A stretch of 64,000 nucleotides of DNA from contig CAWKGA010000002.1 in NCBI GenBank assembly GCA_963849095.1, positions 1 to 64,000 on the forward strand, in the 5' to 3' direction. Both the position numbers and the translations under genes were made by a program. This DNA comes from JASHUC01 sp963849095. GTDB taxonomy: Bacteria; Pseudomonadota; Gammaproteobacteria; Steroidobacterales; Steroidobacteraceae. This document shows positions 1 through 8,163 of this stretch, one piece after another. The stretch's first letter is position 1, and each line of letters starts with the position of its first letter. The notes under the pieces were generated by a model. The model saw only the letters and a program-made list of their open reading frames with translations. It searched no databases and was not told the origin of the DNA.

Positions 1-77
1 GATTCGAACCCACGAACACCCGTGAAGATGTTACTGGAATTCCAGTCCAGCGCCTTCGACCGCTCGGCCACCTCTCC
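1..77 (-). tRNA. tRNA-Ser (GGA), 3' end cut by window edge
   Basis: Read on the minus strand the sequence starts GGAGAGGTGGCCGAG, typical of serine tRNAs. The anticodon arm has a CTGGA/TCCAG stem around loop CTGGAAT, giving anticodon GGA. A long variable arm and the TTCGAATC T-loop follow. The acceptor 3' strand and CCA lie beyond the window edge. A perfect 8-bp inverted repeat (85-103) sits just upstream of its 5' end. Confidence 0.93.
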
Positions 78-84
78 GATCAAT

Positions 85-103
85 GAGTTATCCGCGATAA
101 CTC
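85..103. repeat. perfect inverted repeat upstream of tRNA-Ser
   Basis: GAGTTATC (85-92), spacer CGC, GATAACTC (96-103). It lies 8 bases upstream of the tRNA 5' end. It could be a leader hairpin of the tRNA transcript or an operator. No T-run makes it a convincing terminator. Confidence 0.6.
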
Positions 104-111
104 ACAATCCC

Positions 112-148
112 ATCATGCTTGAGGCCCCTCCGGGGCCTCAAGCATGAT
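112..148 (-). terminator. long hairpin after the dapA-lipoprotein unit
   Basis: A perfect 17-bp stem (112-128 with 132-148) closes a 3-base loop. It lies 8 bases beyond the stop codon of the leftward lipoprotein gene. There is no clear U-tract on the minus strand, so this is a strong transcript-end hairpin rather than a textbook intrinsic terminator. Confidence 0.6.
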
Positions 149-156
149 ACCCGATG

Positions 157-525
157 TCAGTCGGCCGGTACCGACTTCGCCCGCGGCGTGGCGGGCGTGG
201 CCGGCGTGACCAGAGTCGCTGTAGTCGAAAACGGCGGCGGCTCGTCGAGGCAGGGATCCGTGAGCCTTCGCGGGGGCGGCGCCGGCTCATTGTCGGCGGG
301 GATACGTAGCGCACCCTGGGTATCCGGCGGATCGATGCCGGGAGGCACCCTGAGCGGGGCAATGCTCTGCGCCTTATCGTACGGTTGGGGCTTGTTGCAG
401 TCCTTCGCCTTGAACGCCCTGGACACCGCATGATGGCACCCCCCGAGCGCGACGGCCGCCGTGATGCCGAGCGCCGCGAAGCACAGCGCCCTCAAGAGGA
501 GTCTTGTTCCGTTGGATGGAGTCAT
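157..525 (-). CDS. short BamC-like outer-membrane lipoprotein
   Basis: Small lipoprotein of 122 aa directly downstream of dapA, the place bamC (nlpB) occupies in E. coli. The start at 525 gives a signal peptide with a lipobox ending LGGC at about residue 27; a GTG at 564 would add 13 residues and overlap dapA. After the Cys comes a Pro-rich, apparently disordered segment (YDKAQSIAPLRVPPGIDPPD, then ALRIP) that resembles the N-terminal BamD-binding tail of BamC. The two folded C-terminal domains of BamC are absent, as the whole protein is about a third of BamC length. The BamC relation rests on position and this short motif. It may instead be an unrelated lipoprotein. Confidence 0.7.
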   Translation of the reverse strand: MTPSNGTRLLLRALCFAALGITAAVALGGCHHAVSRAFKAKDCNKPQPYDKAQSIAPLRVPPGIDPPDTQGALRIPADNEPAPPPRRLTDPCLDEPPPFSTTATLVTPATPATPRAKSVPAD

Positions 526-556
526 GCTTTCGCCGTGGTTCGATCGATGGAGTTGT

Positions 557-1438
557 TCATGCACCGAGCGCGCCGCCTTCGCGCAAGGCCGAAATCACCG
601 CCACCTGATGCCCCTCCGAGAGCTCGGTGAGCGGCAGGCGGATGCCGCGGTCGATGAGACCCATGCGCCCGAGCGCCCACTTGACGGGGATCGGGTTGGC
701 CTCGAGAAACAGGGCCTCGTGCAAGCCGGCGAGCCGAGAGTCGAGCCGCGCGGACTGCGCCCGATCCCCGCGCGCGGCAGTCGACATGAGCTCCGCCATA
801 CGGCCGGGGACGACGTTGGCGGTGACCGATATCACCCCCACGGCGCCGGCGAGCACCGCCTCTCTTGCAGTGGCATCGTCACCGCTCAGTATCTCGAATC
901 CCTGCCGGCAGGCCCCCTTCAGCTCCCGAATGCGCTCAACGCGGGCGACGGCCTCTTTGACCGCCACCACCTTGCGAAGTTGCGACAGGCGCGCAACCGT
1001 CTCCGGCAGCATGTTGACAGCGGTGCGGGACGGGACGTTGTATGGAACGAGCGGTACGCGCGATGCTTCGGCGGCCGCCGCGAAATGCCGGTACAGCCCC
1101 TCCTGCGTCGGGCGGTTGTAGGCCGGCGTGACCACGAGCACCGCATCGACCGGAAGCTCGGAGAGCCGGCGCACACGCTCGACCGTCGAGGCGGTGCTGC
1201 TGGTGCCGGCTCCGACTACGACCGGGATCCTGCCCGCGACCTGCTCGCACGCCCGCGAGGTGAGTTGATGGAGCTCCGCATCCGTGAGCGTCGCCGACTC
1301 GCCGGTCGTGCCGCCGACGACGATGCCGCTCGTGTCGCTCTCGAGGTGCAAGTCGATGAGGCGCGACCAGGCGGTGAGATCGAGCGAGCCGTCCGCCCGC
1401 ATCGGCGTCACGATCGCGACCAGGCTACCGGAGAACAT
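557..1438 (-). CDS. dapA: 4-hydroxy-tetrahydrodipicolinate synthase DapA
   Basis: 293 aa, the usual DapA length. The enzyme condenses pyruvate with aspartate semialdehyde in the lysine/diaminopimelate pathway in the cytoplasm. The TIM-barrel motifs are present: GGTTGE near residue 45, the YNRPTQEG loop, the catalytic Tyr in YNVPSRT, and the Schiff-base Lys in VAVKEA. The residue before the loop Tyr is Ala where E. coli has a second Tyr. The start at 1438 is chosen because MFSGSLVAIVTP is the conserved N-terminus; reading on upstream gives only spurious protein. It is divergent from gcvR across 180 bases, and followed by the BamC-like lipoprotein, the E. coli order. Confidence 0.97.
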   Translation of the reverse strand: MFSGSLVAIVTPMRADGSLDLTAWSRLIDLHLESDTSGIVVGGTTGESATLTDAELHQLTSRACEQVAGRIPVVVGAGTSSTASTVERVRRLSELPVDAVLVVTPAYNRPTQEGLYRHFAAAAEASRVPLVPYNVPSRTAVNMLPETVARLSQLRKVVAVKEAVARVERIRELKGACRQGFEILSGDDATAREAVLAGAVGVISVTANVVPGRMAELMSTAARGDRAQSARLDSRLAGLHEALFLEANPIPVKWALGRMGLIDRGIRLPLTELSEGHQVAVISALREGGALGA

Positions 1439-1618
1439 GGGATCACGGGATGGCGGTGCGGTCCAAGTGAGCGGGCGATGGTACGGTATTTTCGCCGGCT
1501 GCGCCCGACTTCTCCGGTCGCTCGCTGCCTTAAGTCCCGTGCCCCCTGCGAGGCCTCGCGGCGCGGACGGGGGTTGCCTCGCAACGGGCTGCCGCTCCCG
1601 GTAAACTGCTGAGCCACC

Positions 1619-2167
1619 ATGGAGAACGGCCCGCAGATGAAGCAACACCTCGCGGTTTCTGCGATCGGCAGCGATCGCACCGGAATGGTCCACGAGCTGA
1701 CGCGCGTCGTGACCGAATGCGGGGGAAACATCAGCGAAAGCCGCATGGCGAACTTCGGCTCGGAGTTCGCGATGCTGCTGCTCGTCTCGGGCAACTGGCA
1801 CGCCCTCGCCAAGCTCGAAACCGAGCTCAAGCGCCTCGCCGAGACCGGCAATCTCAGCGTTCACCTCCGCCGCACGGAGCCTCGGACCACACGGACGGAC
1901 ATGCTGCCGTACTCGATCGATGTGGTCTGCCTCGATCAGACGGGCATCGTCTCCGGCCTCTCCGGCTTCTTCTCGAGCCGCGGCATCGACATCGCGGAGG
2001 TCTCGACCCGCAGCTATCCGGCCGCGCACACGGGTGCGCCGATGTTCTCCGTGCAGATGATCGTGAATGTGCCGAGCCGCATCCACATCGCCCACCTGCG
2101 CGAGGAGTTCATGGAGTTCTGCGATTCGCTCAACCTCGATGCCATCCTCGAGCCGGTGAAGGCCTGA
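1619..2167 (+). CDS. gcvR: GcvR-type tandem ACT-domain protein
   Basis: 182 aa with two ACT domains (about residues 7-85 and 95-175), the GcvR architecture. In E. coli GcvR binds GcvA and represses the glycine cleavage operon when glycine is scarce. The glycine-side signature SDRTGMVHEL opens domain 1 and DQTGIVSGLS opens domain 2. ATG at 1619 is used; an internal ATG at 1637 is also possible. It stands divergent from dapA and just before bcp, the same order as in E. coli. No gcvA is visible in the window, so its regulatory partner is unknown here. Confidence 0.9.
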   Translation: MENGPQMKQHLAVSAIGSDRTGMVHELTRVVTECGGNISESRMANFGSEFAMLLLVSGNWHALAKLETELKRLAETGNLSVHLRRTEPRTTRTDMLPYSIDVVCLDQTGIVSGLSGFFSSRGIDIAEVSTRSYPAAHTGAPMFSVQMIVNVPSRIHIAHLREEFMEFCDSLNLDAILEPVKA

Positions 2168-2175
2168 CGCCCGCC

Positions 2176-2643
2176 ATGGCGAAAGTTGCGGTCGGAAAGC
2201 CGGTGCCCCCCTTCGAGCTGCCCTCGACGAGCGGCGAGGCCTGGACGCTCGCCGCCGCCGCGGCCGGCAAGCTCGTGATCTATTTCTACCCGAAGGACAT
2301 GACTTCCGGCTGCACGCTCGAGAGCCAGGGTTTCCGCGACCTGTACCCCGCCTTTCGCCGGGCGGGCGTGGCGATCGTCGGGATCTCGCGCGACAGCCCC
2401 GCCTCGCACTCGAGATTCAAGGAAAAGGAGCGGCTCCCGTTCGAGCTGCTCGCGGACGAGGAGGAGAAAGCCTGCCGCCTGTTCGATGTGATCAAGGAGA
2501 AGACCCTCTACGGGAGAAAGCACTTGGGTATCGAGCGCAGCACGTTTCTCATCGACGGCCACGGAGTGCTGCGCCGGGAATGGCGCAAGGTGAAGGTACA
2601 GGGACACGTGGAGGAAGTCCTTGAAGCGGCGAAGTCTCTCTGA
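2176..2643 (+). CDS. bcp: thioredoxin-dependent thiol peroxidase (Bcp/PrxQ)
   Basis: 155 aa peroxiredoxin of the Bcp/PrxQ class, which reduces hydroperoxides with thioredoxin. The peroxidatic Cys lies in YPKDMTSGCT, where the family usually has TPGCT, so Pro is replaced by Ser. The conserved ISRDS and FxLLAD segments follow. The start ATG is 8 bases after gcvR stops, implying co-transcription. The end overlaps the TTG start of the PhoH gene by 23 bases. Confidence 0.94.
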   Translation: MAKVAVGKPVPPFELPSTSGEAWTLAAAAAGKLVIYFYPKDMTSGCTLESQGFRDLYPAFRRAGVAIVGISRDSPASHSRFKEKERLPFELLADEEEKACRLFDVIKEKTLYGRKHLGIERSTFLIDGHGVLRREWRKVKVQGHVEEVLEAAKSL

Positions 2644-4084
2644 GCCGGGCCCGGCCCGCGGCGCAGGGGCCGGCCCGCACGCCGAGCCGCACGCCCGGCT
2701 GTTCGTGCTCGACACCAACGTGCTGATGCACGATCCCACCGCGCTCTTCCGCTTCGAGGAGCACGACATTTACCTGCCGATGGTGGTGCTCGAGGAGCTC
2801 GATGCCCACAAGAAGGGCCTGTCCGAGGCCTCGCGCAACGTCCGCCAGGCGAGCCGCTTCCTCGACGACATGATGCACGGCGCGACGAAGGAGCAGATCG
2901 ACCGGGGGCTCGCGCTGCCGGCGGCCTTCTCGGGCAATCACGGCAAGAAGGCCTCGAGCGGGCGCCTGTTCTTTCAAACACGCGAGCTCAAGAGCGCGCT
3001 GCCGCAGAGCCTCCCCGGACAGCGCACGGACAACGCCATCCTCGCGCAGACGCTCGCCCTGCAGAAGGAGATTCCCGCCGCTCAAGTCACGCTCGTCTCC
3101 AAGGACATCAATCTGCGCATCAAGGCCGCGGTGCTCGGCGTCCACGCGGAGGACTACTACAGCGACAAGACGCTCGAGGACACCGATGTCATCTATCCGG
3201 GGATGACCGCCCTGCCCCCCGATTTCTGGGAGCGGCATGGCGAGAGCGTCCGGTCCTGGAAGGAGGCCGACCGCACCTTCTACGAGCTCGAGGGGCCCCT
3301 CGTCCGGGAATGGCAGTCGAACGAGGGTGTCTACGTGGAGGGCGAGCGCGGTATCGAGGGCATCGTGCGCCGGGTCTCCGGGGATACGGCCGTCGTCGAG
3401 CTCGCGCGCGACTACCGCAGCGAACGCCACAGCGTCTGGGGCATCACCGCCCGCAACCGCGAGCAGAACTTCGCGCTCAATCTGCTGCTCGATCCGCAGA
3501 TCGACTTCGTCACCATCCTCGGGCCCGCCGGCACCGGCAAGACGCTGCTCGCGCTCGCCGCCGGCCTCGCCCAGACGCTCGATTCCAAGCGCTTCATCGA
3601 GATCGTCATGTCGCGCGTCACGATCCCGCTCGGGGAGGACATCGGCTTCCTCCCCGGCACGGAGGAGGAGAAGATGGAGCCCTGGATGGGCGCGCTGATG
3701 GACAACCTCGAGGTCCTCACGCAGAGCGAGGAAGGCGGCGCCTGGGGCCGCGCCGCGACGAATGACCTGCTGCGCAGCCGCATCAAGATTCGCTCGCTCA
3801 ACTTCATGCGCGGGCGGACGTTCCTCAACCGCTACATCATCGTGGATGAGGCACAAAACCTCACGCCCAAGCAGATGAAGGCGCTCGTCACCCGCGCAGG
3901 TCCGGGCACCAAGCTCGCCTGCTTGGGCAACGTCGCCCAGATCGACAGCCCCTATCTCAGCGAGACGACTTCGGGCATGACTTATGCCGTGAACCGCTTC
4001 CGCGGCTGGGCGCACTCCGGTCATGTTACGCTCGTGCGTGGAGAGCGCTCGCGGCTCGCGGACTACGCGTCGGACACTTTGTAA
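2621..4084 (+). CDS. PIN-PhoH family ATPase
   Basis: 487 aa with an N-terminal PIN nuclease domain (about residues 25-170; acidic signature FVLDTNVLMHD) and a C-terminal PhoH-type P-loop ATPase (Walker A GPAGTGKT near residue 305, Walker B YIIVDEAQN). This fusion matches PhoH2/YlaK-type proteins, thought to be ATP-dependent ribonucleases or RNA helicases. The TTG start overlaps bcp but has a good ribosome site, GGAGGAAG at 2610-2617. The biological substrate is not known from sequence. Confidence 0.9.
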   Translation: MKRRSLSEPGPARGAGAGPHAEPHARLFVLDTNVLMHDPTALFRFEEHDIYLPMVVLEELDAHKKGLSEASRNVRQASRFLDDMMHGATKEQIDRGLALPAAFSGNHGKKASSGRLFFQTRELKSALPQSLPGQRTDNAILAQTLALQKEIPAAQVTLVSKDINLRIKAAVLGVHAEDYYSDKTLEDTDVIYPGMTALPPDFWERHGESVRSWKEADRTFYELEGPLVREWQSNEGVYVEGERGIEGIVRRVSGDTAVVELARDYRSERHSVWGITARNREQNFALNLLLDPQIDFVTILGPAGTGKTLLALAAGLAQTLDSKRFIEIVMSRVTIPLGEDIGFLPGTEEEKMEPWMGALMDNLEVLTQSEEGGAWGRAATNDLLRSRIKIRSLNFMRGRTFLNRYIIVDEAQNLTPKQMKALVTRAGPGTKLACLGNVAQIDSPYLSETTSGMTYAVNRFRGWAHSGHVTLVRGERSRLADYASDTL

Positions 4085-4185
4085 TGATTGGTAACGCTGC
4101 AGGCATCGCTCGCGACGGCGGCCGAAACTCCCCGGTACGACCGCGGTCGAAGCTTCAGTCCGCCGAGGTTGCGCTCAATCGGGTC

Positions 4186-5700
4186 ATGCGCCGCTCCGCT
4201 CACAGTCTCTGCCAGAAGCTCGTGCTCTTCCTGGGCGTCGCCGCGTTCGCGGCTTGCTCGACCGTGGCGCTCGCCCAGTCCGAGGCCGACCTGCCGGATA
4301 TCGGCAATCCAGCCGGGGCGCTGTTCAGCAAGAACGACGAGCTCGCCTATGGAATGATGGTCGAGCGGGAGATGCGGGCGGAGAACCAGATTCTCGAGGA
4401 CCCCGAGACCGCGGAGTACATCCAGTCCCTCGGCACGCGGCTCGCGGCGCAGTCCATCATGGGGGCGGCGAACTTTCACTACTACGTCATCGACGATCCC
4501 GCCGTCAACGCCTTCTCGGTCCCCTACTACATCTTCTGCAACTACGGGCTGATTCTCGCCACGGAGAGCGAGTCCCAGCTCGCCGGCGTGCTCGCGCACG
4601 AGACGGCGCACGACACCCAGCACCACATCGCCCGCGAGCTCCAGGCACAGACCCGCCAGACCCTCACCATGGCGGCCGCCATGCTCGCGGCGGTGCTGAT
4701 CGGTGCGGCGGGCGGCGGCGCGCCGGCGATCGAGGGAGGCATCGCCGCGGCCCAGGGCATGGCGATCCAGCAGGAGATCAACTTCACGCGCACCGAGGAG
4801 GAGGAAGCCGACCGCGTCGGCATGACGTACCTCTCGCTGGCCGGATTCGATCCGGAGGGCATGCCGGACTTCTTCGAGACCCTGCAGCAGAAGTATGGTT
4901 ACGAGGAGGGGCTGATCCCGAAATTTCTGCTCGACCACCCGGTCACCTCCGACCGCATCGCCGATGCACGCGCGCGGGCCGCCCACCTGGAGCGCCCGAA
5001 GGATCTGAAGGACTCCGTCGATTACACGCTCATTCGCGAACGGCTGCGGGTGCTCAAGGCGCCGGAGGGCTACGACATCCTCGGCTACTACCGCAAGCAC
5101 CTGGAGACGCGTAAGCCGACGCTGGCCGACCAGTACGGCGAGGCCATCGCGCTGCTCAAGGCCAATCGCCCGACCGATGCGGTGGAGGTGCTGGAGCCGC
5201 TCGTTGCCCAGTATCAGGGCGTGACCCTGCTGCGTTCGGCTCTCGGCCAGGCCCAGGTCGCCGCCGGCCAGATCCATGACGGGCTCACGACGTTCTCGCA
5301 GGGGGAGGTGCTCTTCCCGCGCAACGTTCCGCTCACCATCCGATACGCGGAGGCGCTCATCAAAGTCGGGCAGCCCAAGCAGGCGCACGACCTGCTGAAC
5401 GATCTGTTCAACAACGTCGAGCCGACTCCCAGCCAGATCCAGCTCATTGCCCAGGCCGCGATCGCCGCAGGGGACAAGGGCGACGCGTACGACTACATGG
5501 GCGAGTACTACATCTCGAACGGCAACTTCCCTCTTGCCGCCCAGCAGCTGGAGCTCGCGCTGCGGACGCCGGACCTCACGAACGTGCAGCGCGAGCGGTT
5601 CCTCGCGCGCCTCGCCGAGGTGCGCGATTTCATCACCGAGGAGCGCCGCGCGAATCACGGCCGCGATCCGAACGCCGGGCAGCTCGATCTGGCACCGTGA
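4186..5700 (+). CDS. M48-family periplasmic metalloprotease with TPR tail (BepA-like)
   Basis: 504 aa. A signal peptide (MRRSAHSL... to TVALAQ, about 31 residues) precedes an M48 peptidase domain with zinc motif HETAH at 138-142 and the third ligand in EEEEADRVG near 206. The C-terminal third is TPR-like helical repeats. This is the BepA/YfgC architecture: a periplasmic chaperone-protease for outer-membrane beta-barrel assembly. An upstream in-frame ATG at 4084 would add 34 residues that are not signal-like. It stands 37 bases before mlaA, so the two may be co-transcribed as outer-membrane quality-control genes. Confidence 0.9.
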   Translation: MRRSAHSLCQKLVLFLGVAAFAACSTVALAQSEADLPDIGNPAGALFSKNDELAYGMMVEREMRAENQILEDPETAEYIQSLGTRLAAQSIMGAANFHYYVIDDPAVNAFSVPYYIFCNYGLILATESESQLAGVLAHETAHDTQHHIARELQAQTRQTLTMAAAMLAAVLIGAAGGGAPAIEGGIAAAQGMAIQQEINFTRTEEEEADRVGMTYLSLAGFDPEGMPDFFETLQQKYGYEEGLIPKFLLDHPVTSDRIADARARAAHLERPKDLKDSVDYTLIRERLRVLKAPEGYDILGYYRKHLETRKPTLADQYGEAIALLKANRPTDAVEVLEPLVAQYQGVTLLRSALGQAQVAAGQIHDGLTTFSQGEVLFPRNVPLTIRYAEALIKVGQPKQAHDLLNDLFNNVEPTPSQIQLIAQAAIAAGDKGDAYDYMGEYYISNGNFPLAAQQLELALRTPDLTNVQRERFLARLAEVRDFITEERRANHGRDPNAGQLDLAP

Positions 5701-5737
5701 TTGCTATGATCACGATCTTTACCTCGGCAGCTCCCTC

Positions 5738-6493
5738 ATGACCAAACTCTCCGCGGGTCGTACTGCAATAGGCTTCCTGTGCGCCGCGACGCTCCTCGCC
5801 GGTTGCGCGTCGCAGCCGATCAGGCACAAGGACCCGAGAGATCCCCTGGAGCGCATGAACCGCGCCATCTGGGGTTTCGATCTGGCGTTCGTCCACCAGG
5901 TCGCGGTGCCGGTCGGACACACCTACACCCGGATAACGCCGCACTTCGCCCAGGTCGGGATCGGCAATTTCTTCGATAACGCCCAGTATCCGGCCGTGAT
6001 CGTCAACGATTTCCTGCAGGCCAAGTTCAAGACTGGCTTCAGCGACACGGGACGGTTCCTGATGAACTCGACGGTCGGCATCGGCGGTTTCCTCGATCCA
6101 GCCGTCACCGTCGGCCTGCAGAAGAACGACAACGACTTCGGCAGGACCCTCGGAACCTGGGGCGTGTCGCCGGGCCCCTACCTCGTCCTGCCCTTCCTCG
6201 GCATGTCCGACGTTCGCGACCTCCTCGGGAGAGTGCCGGACGGGTACCTGTCGCCGCAGAACTACATCGAGAACACCTGGGCTTACATCGGAGTTTACGC
6301 GGTGTACGTCCTCGATCTGGACGCGCGGACGCTCATTCCCCAGTACAACCTGCTCGAGTCCCAGCACCCTTTCGATGAGTACGCCTTTGCGCGCAACGCG
6401 TACCTGGAGCACCGCGAGTACGAGATTCACGGTGGGTCGCAGAAATCCGAGGAGCAGCAGGAGGAGGATCTCGAGAAGTCCCTCGAGGACTGA
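5738..6493 (+). CDS. mlaA: outer-membrane lipoprotein MlaA (VacJ)
   Basis: 251 aa. Lipoprotein signal with lipobox LAGC (Cys23), then the MlaA signature DPLERMNRAIWGFD. MlaA forms a ring channel in the outer membrane that removes misplaced phospholipid from the outer leaflet and passes it to MlaC. The tail is acidic and Glu-rich. Only 10 bases separate its stop from the end of mlaB on the other strand, so the whole Mla pathway is at one locus; in E. coli mlaA is elsewhere. Confidence 0.96.
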   Translation: MTKLSAGRTAIGFLCAATLLAGCASQPIRHKDPRDPLERMNRAIWGFDLAFVHQVAVPVGHTYTRITPHFAQVGIGNFFDNAQYPAVIVNDFLQAKFKTGFSDTGRFLMNSTVGIGGFLDPAVTVGLQKNDNDFGRTLGTWGVSPGPYLVLPFLGMSDVRDLLGRVPDGYLSPQNYIENTWAYIGVYAVYVLDLDARTLIPQYNLLESQHPFDEYAFARNAYLEHREYEIHGGSQKSEEQQEEDLEKSLED

Positions 6494-6503
6494 AGGCGGA
6501 GAT

Positions 6504-6845
6504 TCATCGTCCGAGAAGTAGCCCCTCGATCTCGCAGATGCGCGCAATCGCGCAGATGGCCTCGGGCACGTTCGAGAAGCGCAGCTCGCGCCCGTTCCGC
6601 CGGGCCCAGGCGAGCCATTCAATGAGCACCGCGAGGCCGGCGCTGTCGGAGGCGCCCACCTCGCCGCAATCCATCGCGATCGACGCTCCGCGTGCCCTGG
6701 CGAGCGCTCCGAGCCCCGCATCCAGTGCCCGGCGCGCCGTGGCGAACGTGAGCGGTCCGCGCACGGCATAGCGGTCCGGCGCCGACTCGACCACCGACAC
6801 GGCCGCTGCGGGGCCCCTCCTCTCTCCACGCAAGAGCTCACCCAC
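6504..6845 (-). CDS. mlaB: MlaB, STAS-domain subunit of the Mla transporter
   Basis: 113 aa STAS domain, conserved segment DSAGLAVLIEW near residues 67-77. MlaB binds MlaF and supports assembly and activity of the inner-membrane MlaFEDB complex. It is the last gene of the leftward mlaFEDCB set, 9 bases after mlaC. The identification rests on the STAS motif plus position, since STAS proteins diverge strongly. Confidence 0.9.
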   Translation of the reverse strand: MGELLRGERRGPAAAVSVVESAPDRYAVRGPLTFATARRALDAGLGALARARGASIAMDCGEVGASDSAGLAVLIEWLAWARRNGRELRFSNVPEAICAIARICEIEGLLLGR

Positions 6846-6854
6846 CGCAGGCGC

Positions 6855-7550
6855 TCAGGATTTTCCCGCTCCGGGGTTCACGATCTGAGGCGGCGCCTCG
6901 CCCCGCTCGAGCTTCTGGATGACCGCATCGAGGCCCTGCTGCTCGATCTCAGAGCCGAAATCGTCGCGGAAGCTCTTGACGTAGCTCACCCCCTCGACGA
7001 CCACGTCCCACACCTTCCAGCCCTCGCCGGCGTTGCGCAACATGAAATTCACCTGCACGGTGGAGCCGTCGTCGCGCCGGATCACCGTACGCACCATCGC
7101 CTCCTTCTCGCCGGGCGCCACGCGGGTGGGGTCAACCTTCAGCCGATTCGATTGAAAGCCGAGCAGCGCGCTGCCGTAGTTCGCGAACATCGAGTTCTCG
7201 AAGGCGCTCACGAACCTCTGCTGCTGCTGCGGGGTCGCGGTGCGCCAGTATCGGGCGAGCACGAGCCGCGCGGCGTACTGCACGTCGAAGTACGGCAGCA
7301 CGTCGCGGTCCACGGCCGCCCGCAGGAGCTTCGGGTCCTTCTGGTAGGCCGCGCGGTGTGTGTCGAGGTCCTGGAGGAACGTCTGGGCCACACTCTGGAT
7401 CACCTGCGAGGGCTCCTCGGTGCCCCCCGCTCCGGCAGCGCCCGCGCCGCCGGGAGCCTGTGCGCGGGATATCGCGGGCCATACACCCGAGGCGAGACCG
7501 AGGCTCACGATCAGGACCATGCTGCACATCGATGCGGTCGGCGATCTCAT
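6855..7550 (-). CDS. mlaC: MlaC periplasmic phospholipid carrier
   Basis: 231 aa with a signal peptide (cleavage probably after SRAQA near residue 32) and the MlaC/Ttg2 fold, seen in the YFDVQYAARLVLARYWR and SFRDDFGSEI segments. It shuttles phospholipids between MlaA in the outer membrane and MlaFEDB in the inner membrane. The start ATG overlaps the mlaD stop by 4 bases, indicating translational coupling. A Gly/Ala-rich linker follows the signal peptide. Confidence 0.95.
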   Translation of the reverse strand: MRSPTASMCSMVLIVSLGLASGVWPAISRAQAPGGAGAAGAGGTEEPSQVIQSVAQTFLQDLDTHRAAYQKDPKLLRAAVDRDVLPYFDVQYAARLVLARYWRTATPQQQQRFVSAFENSMFANYGSALLGFQSNRLKVDPTRVAPGEKEAMVRTVIRRDDGSTVQVNFMLRNAGEGWKVWDVVVEGVSYVKSFRDDFGSEIEQQGLDAVIQKLERGEAPPQIVNPGAGKS

Positions 7551-8149
7551 CGCGGTGATTCCTTATGCTGGGTTGCCGGGGCTCGGGATCCCGTGCTCGT
7601 CCCCGAGGGGCTCGAGCTTGCGCCCGAGCCGGAGCTCTGGCCAGCGCTCGAGCTGGAGCTAGAGCTGGAACTGGAGTCGCTGCTCTTTCCACCAAAGCTC
7701 GCGACCAGCTTGTTGATGAGATTCTCGAGCACGATGGCGGACTGTGTGAACCCGATGCGGCTGCCGCTCTTCAGGAACGTCTCCGAGCCGCCGGCGCCGA
7801 TCGCGATGTACTGGCCGCCGAGCAAGCCCTGTGTGTCGATGCTCGCGTCACTGTCGTCGGGAATCTGGTTGTACTGCTGATCGATCCGCAGGGTCACGAG
7901 CGCCCGGTAGTCCTGCGGGTCGATGCGAACTCCCTCAACGTCCCCGATGCGAACGCCTGCCATGGTCACCGGCGCGCCGTTCCTCAAGTCCCCGATGTTG
8001 TCGAACTCCGCCGTCACCTCGTAGCCCACCTTGGCGCGGCTCAGGTGCAGGCCGTTCTCCGGCAGCTGCGCGGTGAGAAAGAACAGCGCGGCGAAGCCGA
8101 GCAACACGAACAATCCCGTCCCGATCTCGAGGGTTCGATTGGTGCGCAT
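7547..8149 (-). CDS. mlaD: MlaD, MCE-domain subunit with poly-Ser tail
   Basis: 200 aa. One transmembrane helix (about 10-28), then an MCE domain (about 40-120, with NIGDLRNGAPV and GVRIGDVEGV). MlaD forms a periplasmic hexameric ring binding phospholipid. The C-terminal 45 residues are nearly all Ser, Gly, Thr and Pro, unlike E. coli MlaD, and are encoded by near-repetitive GAGCTC/GAGCTGG DNA around 7600-7680 on the plus strand. It lies between mlaE and mlaC. Confidence 0.95.
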   Translation of the reverse strand: MRTNRTLEIGTGLFVLLGFAALFFLTAQLPENGLHLSRAKVGYEVTAEFDNIGDLRNGAPVTMAGVRIGDVEGVRIDPQDYRALVTLRIDQQYNQIPDDSDASIDTQGLLGGQYIAIGAGGSETFLKSGSRIGFTQSAIVLENLINKLVASFGGKSSDSSSSSSSSSSAGQSSGSGASSSPSGTSTGSRAPATQHKESPR

Positions 8150-8163
8150 CTTCGGTTACACCT

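Noticed and set aside
2549..4024. 491-codon open frame antisense to the PIN-PhoH gene
   Set aside because: Composition (Leu/Arg/Glu with no domain) is that of a GC-rich shadow frame. The opposite strand encodes a complete PIN-PhoH protein.
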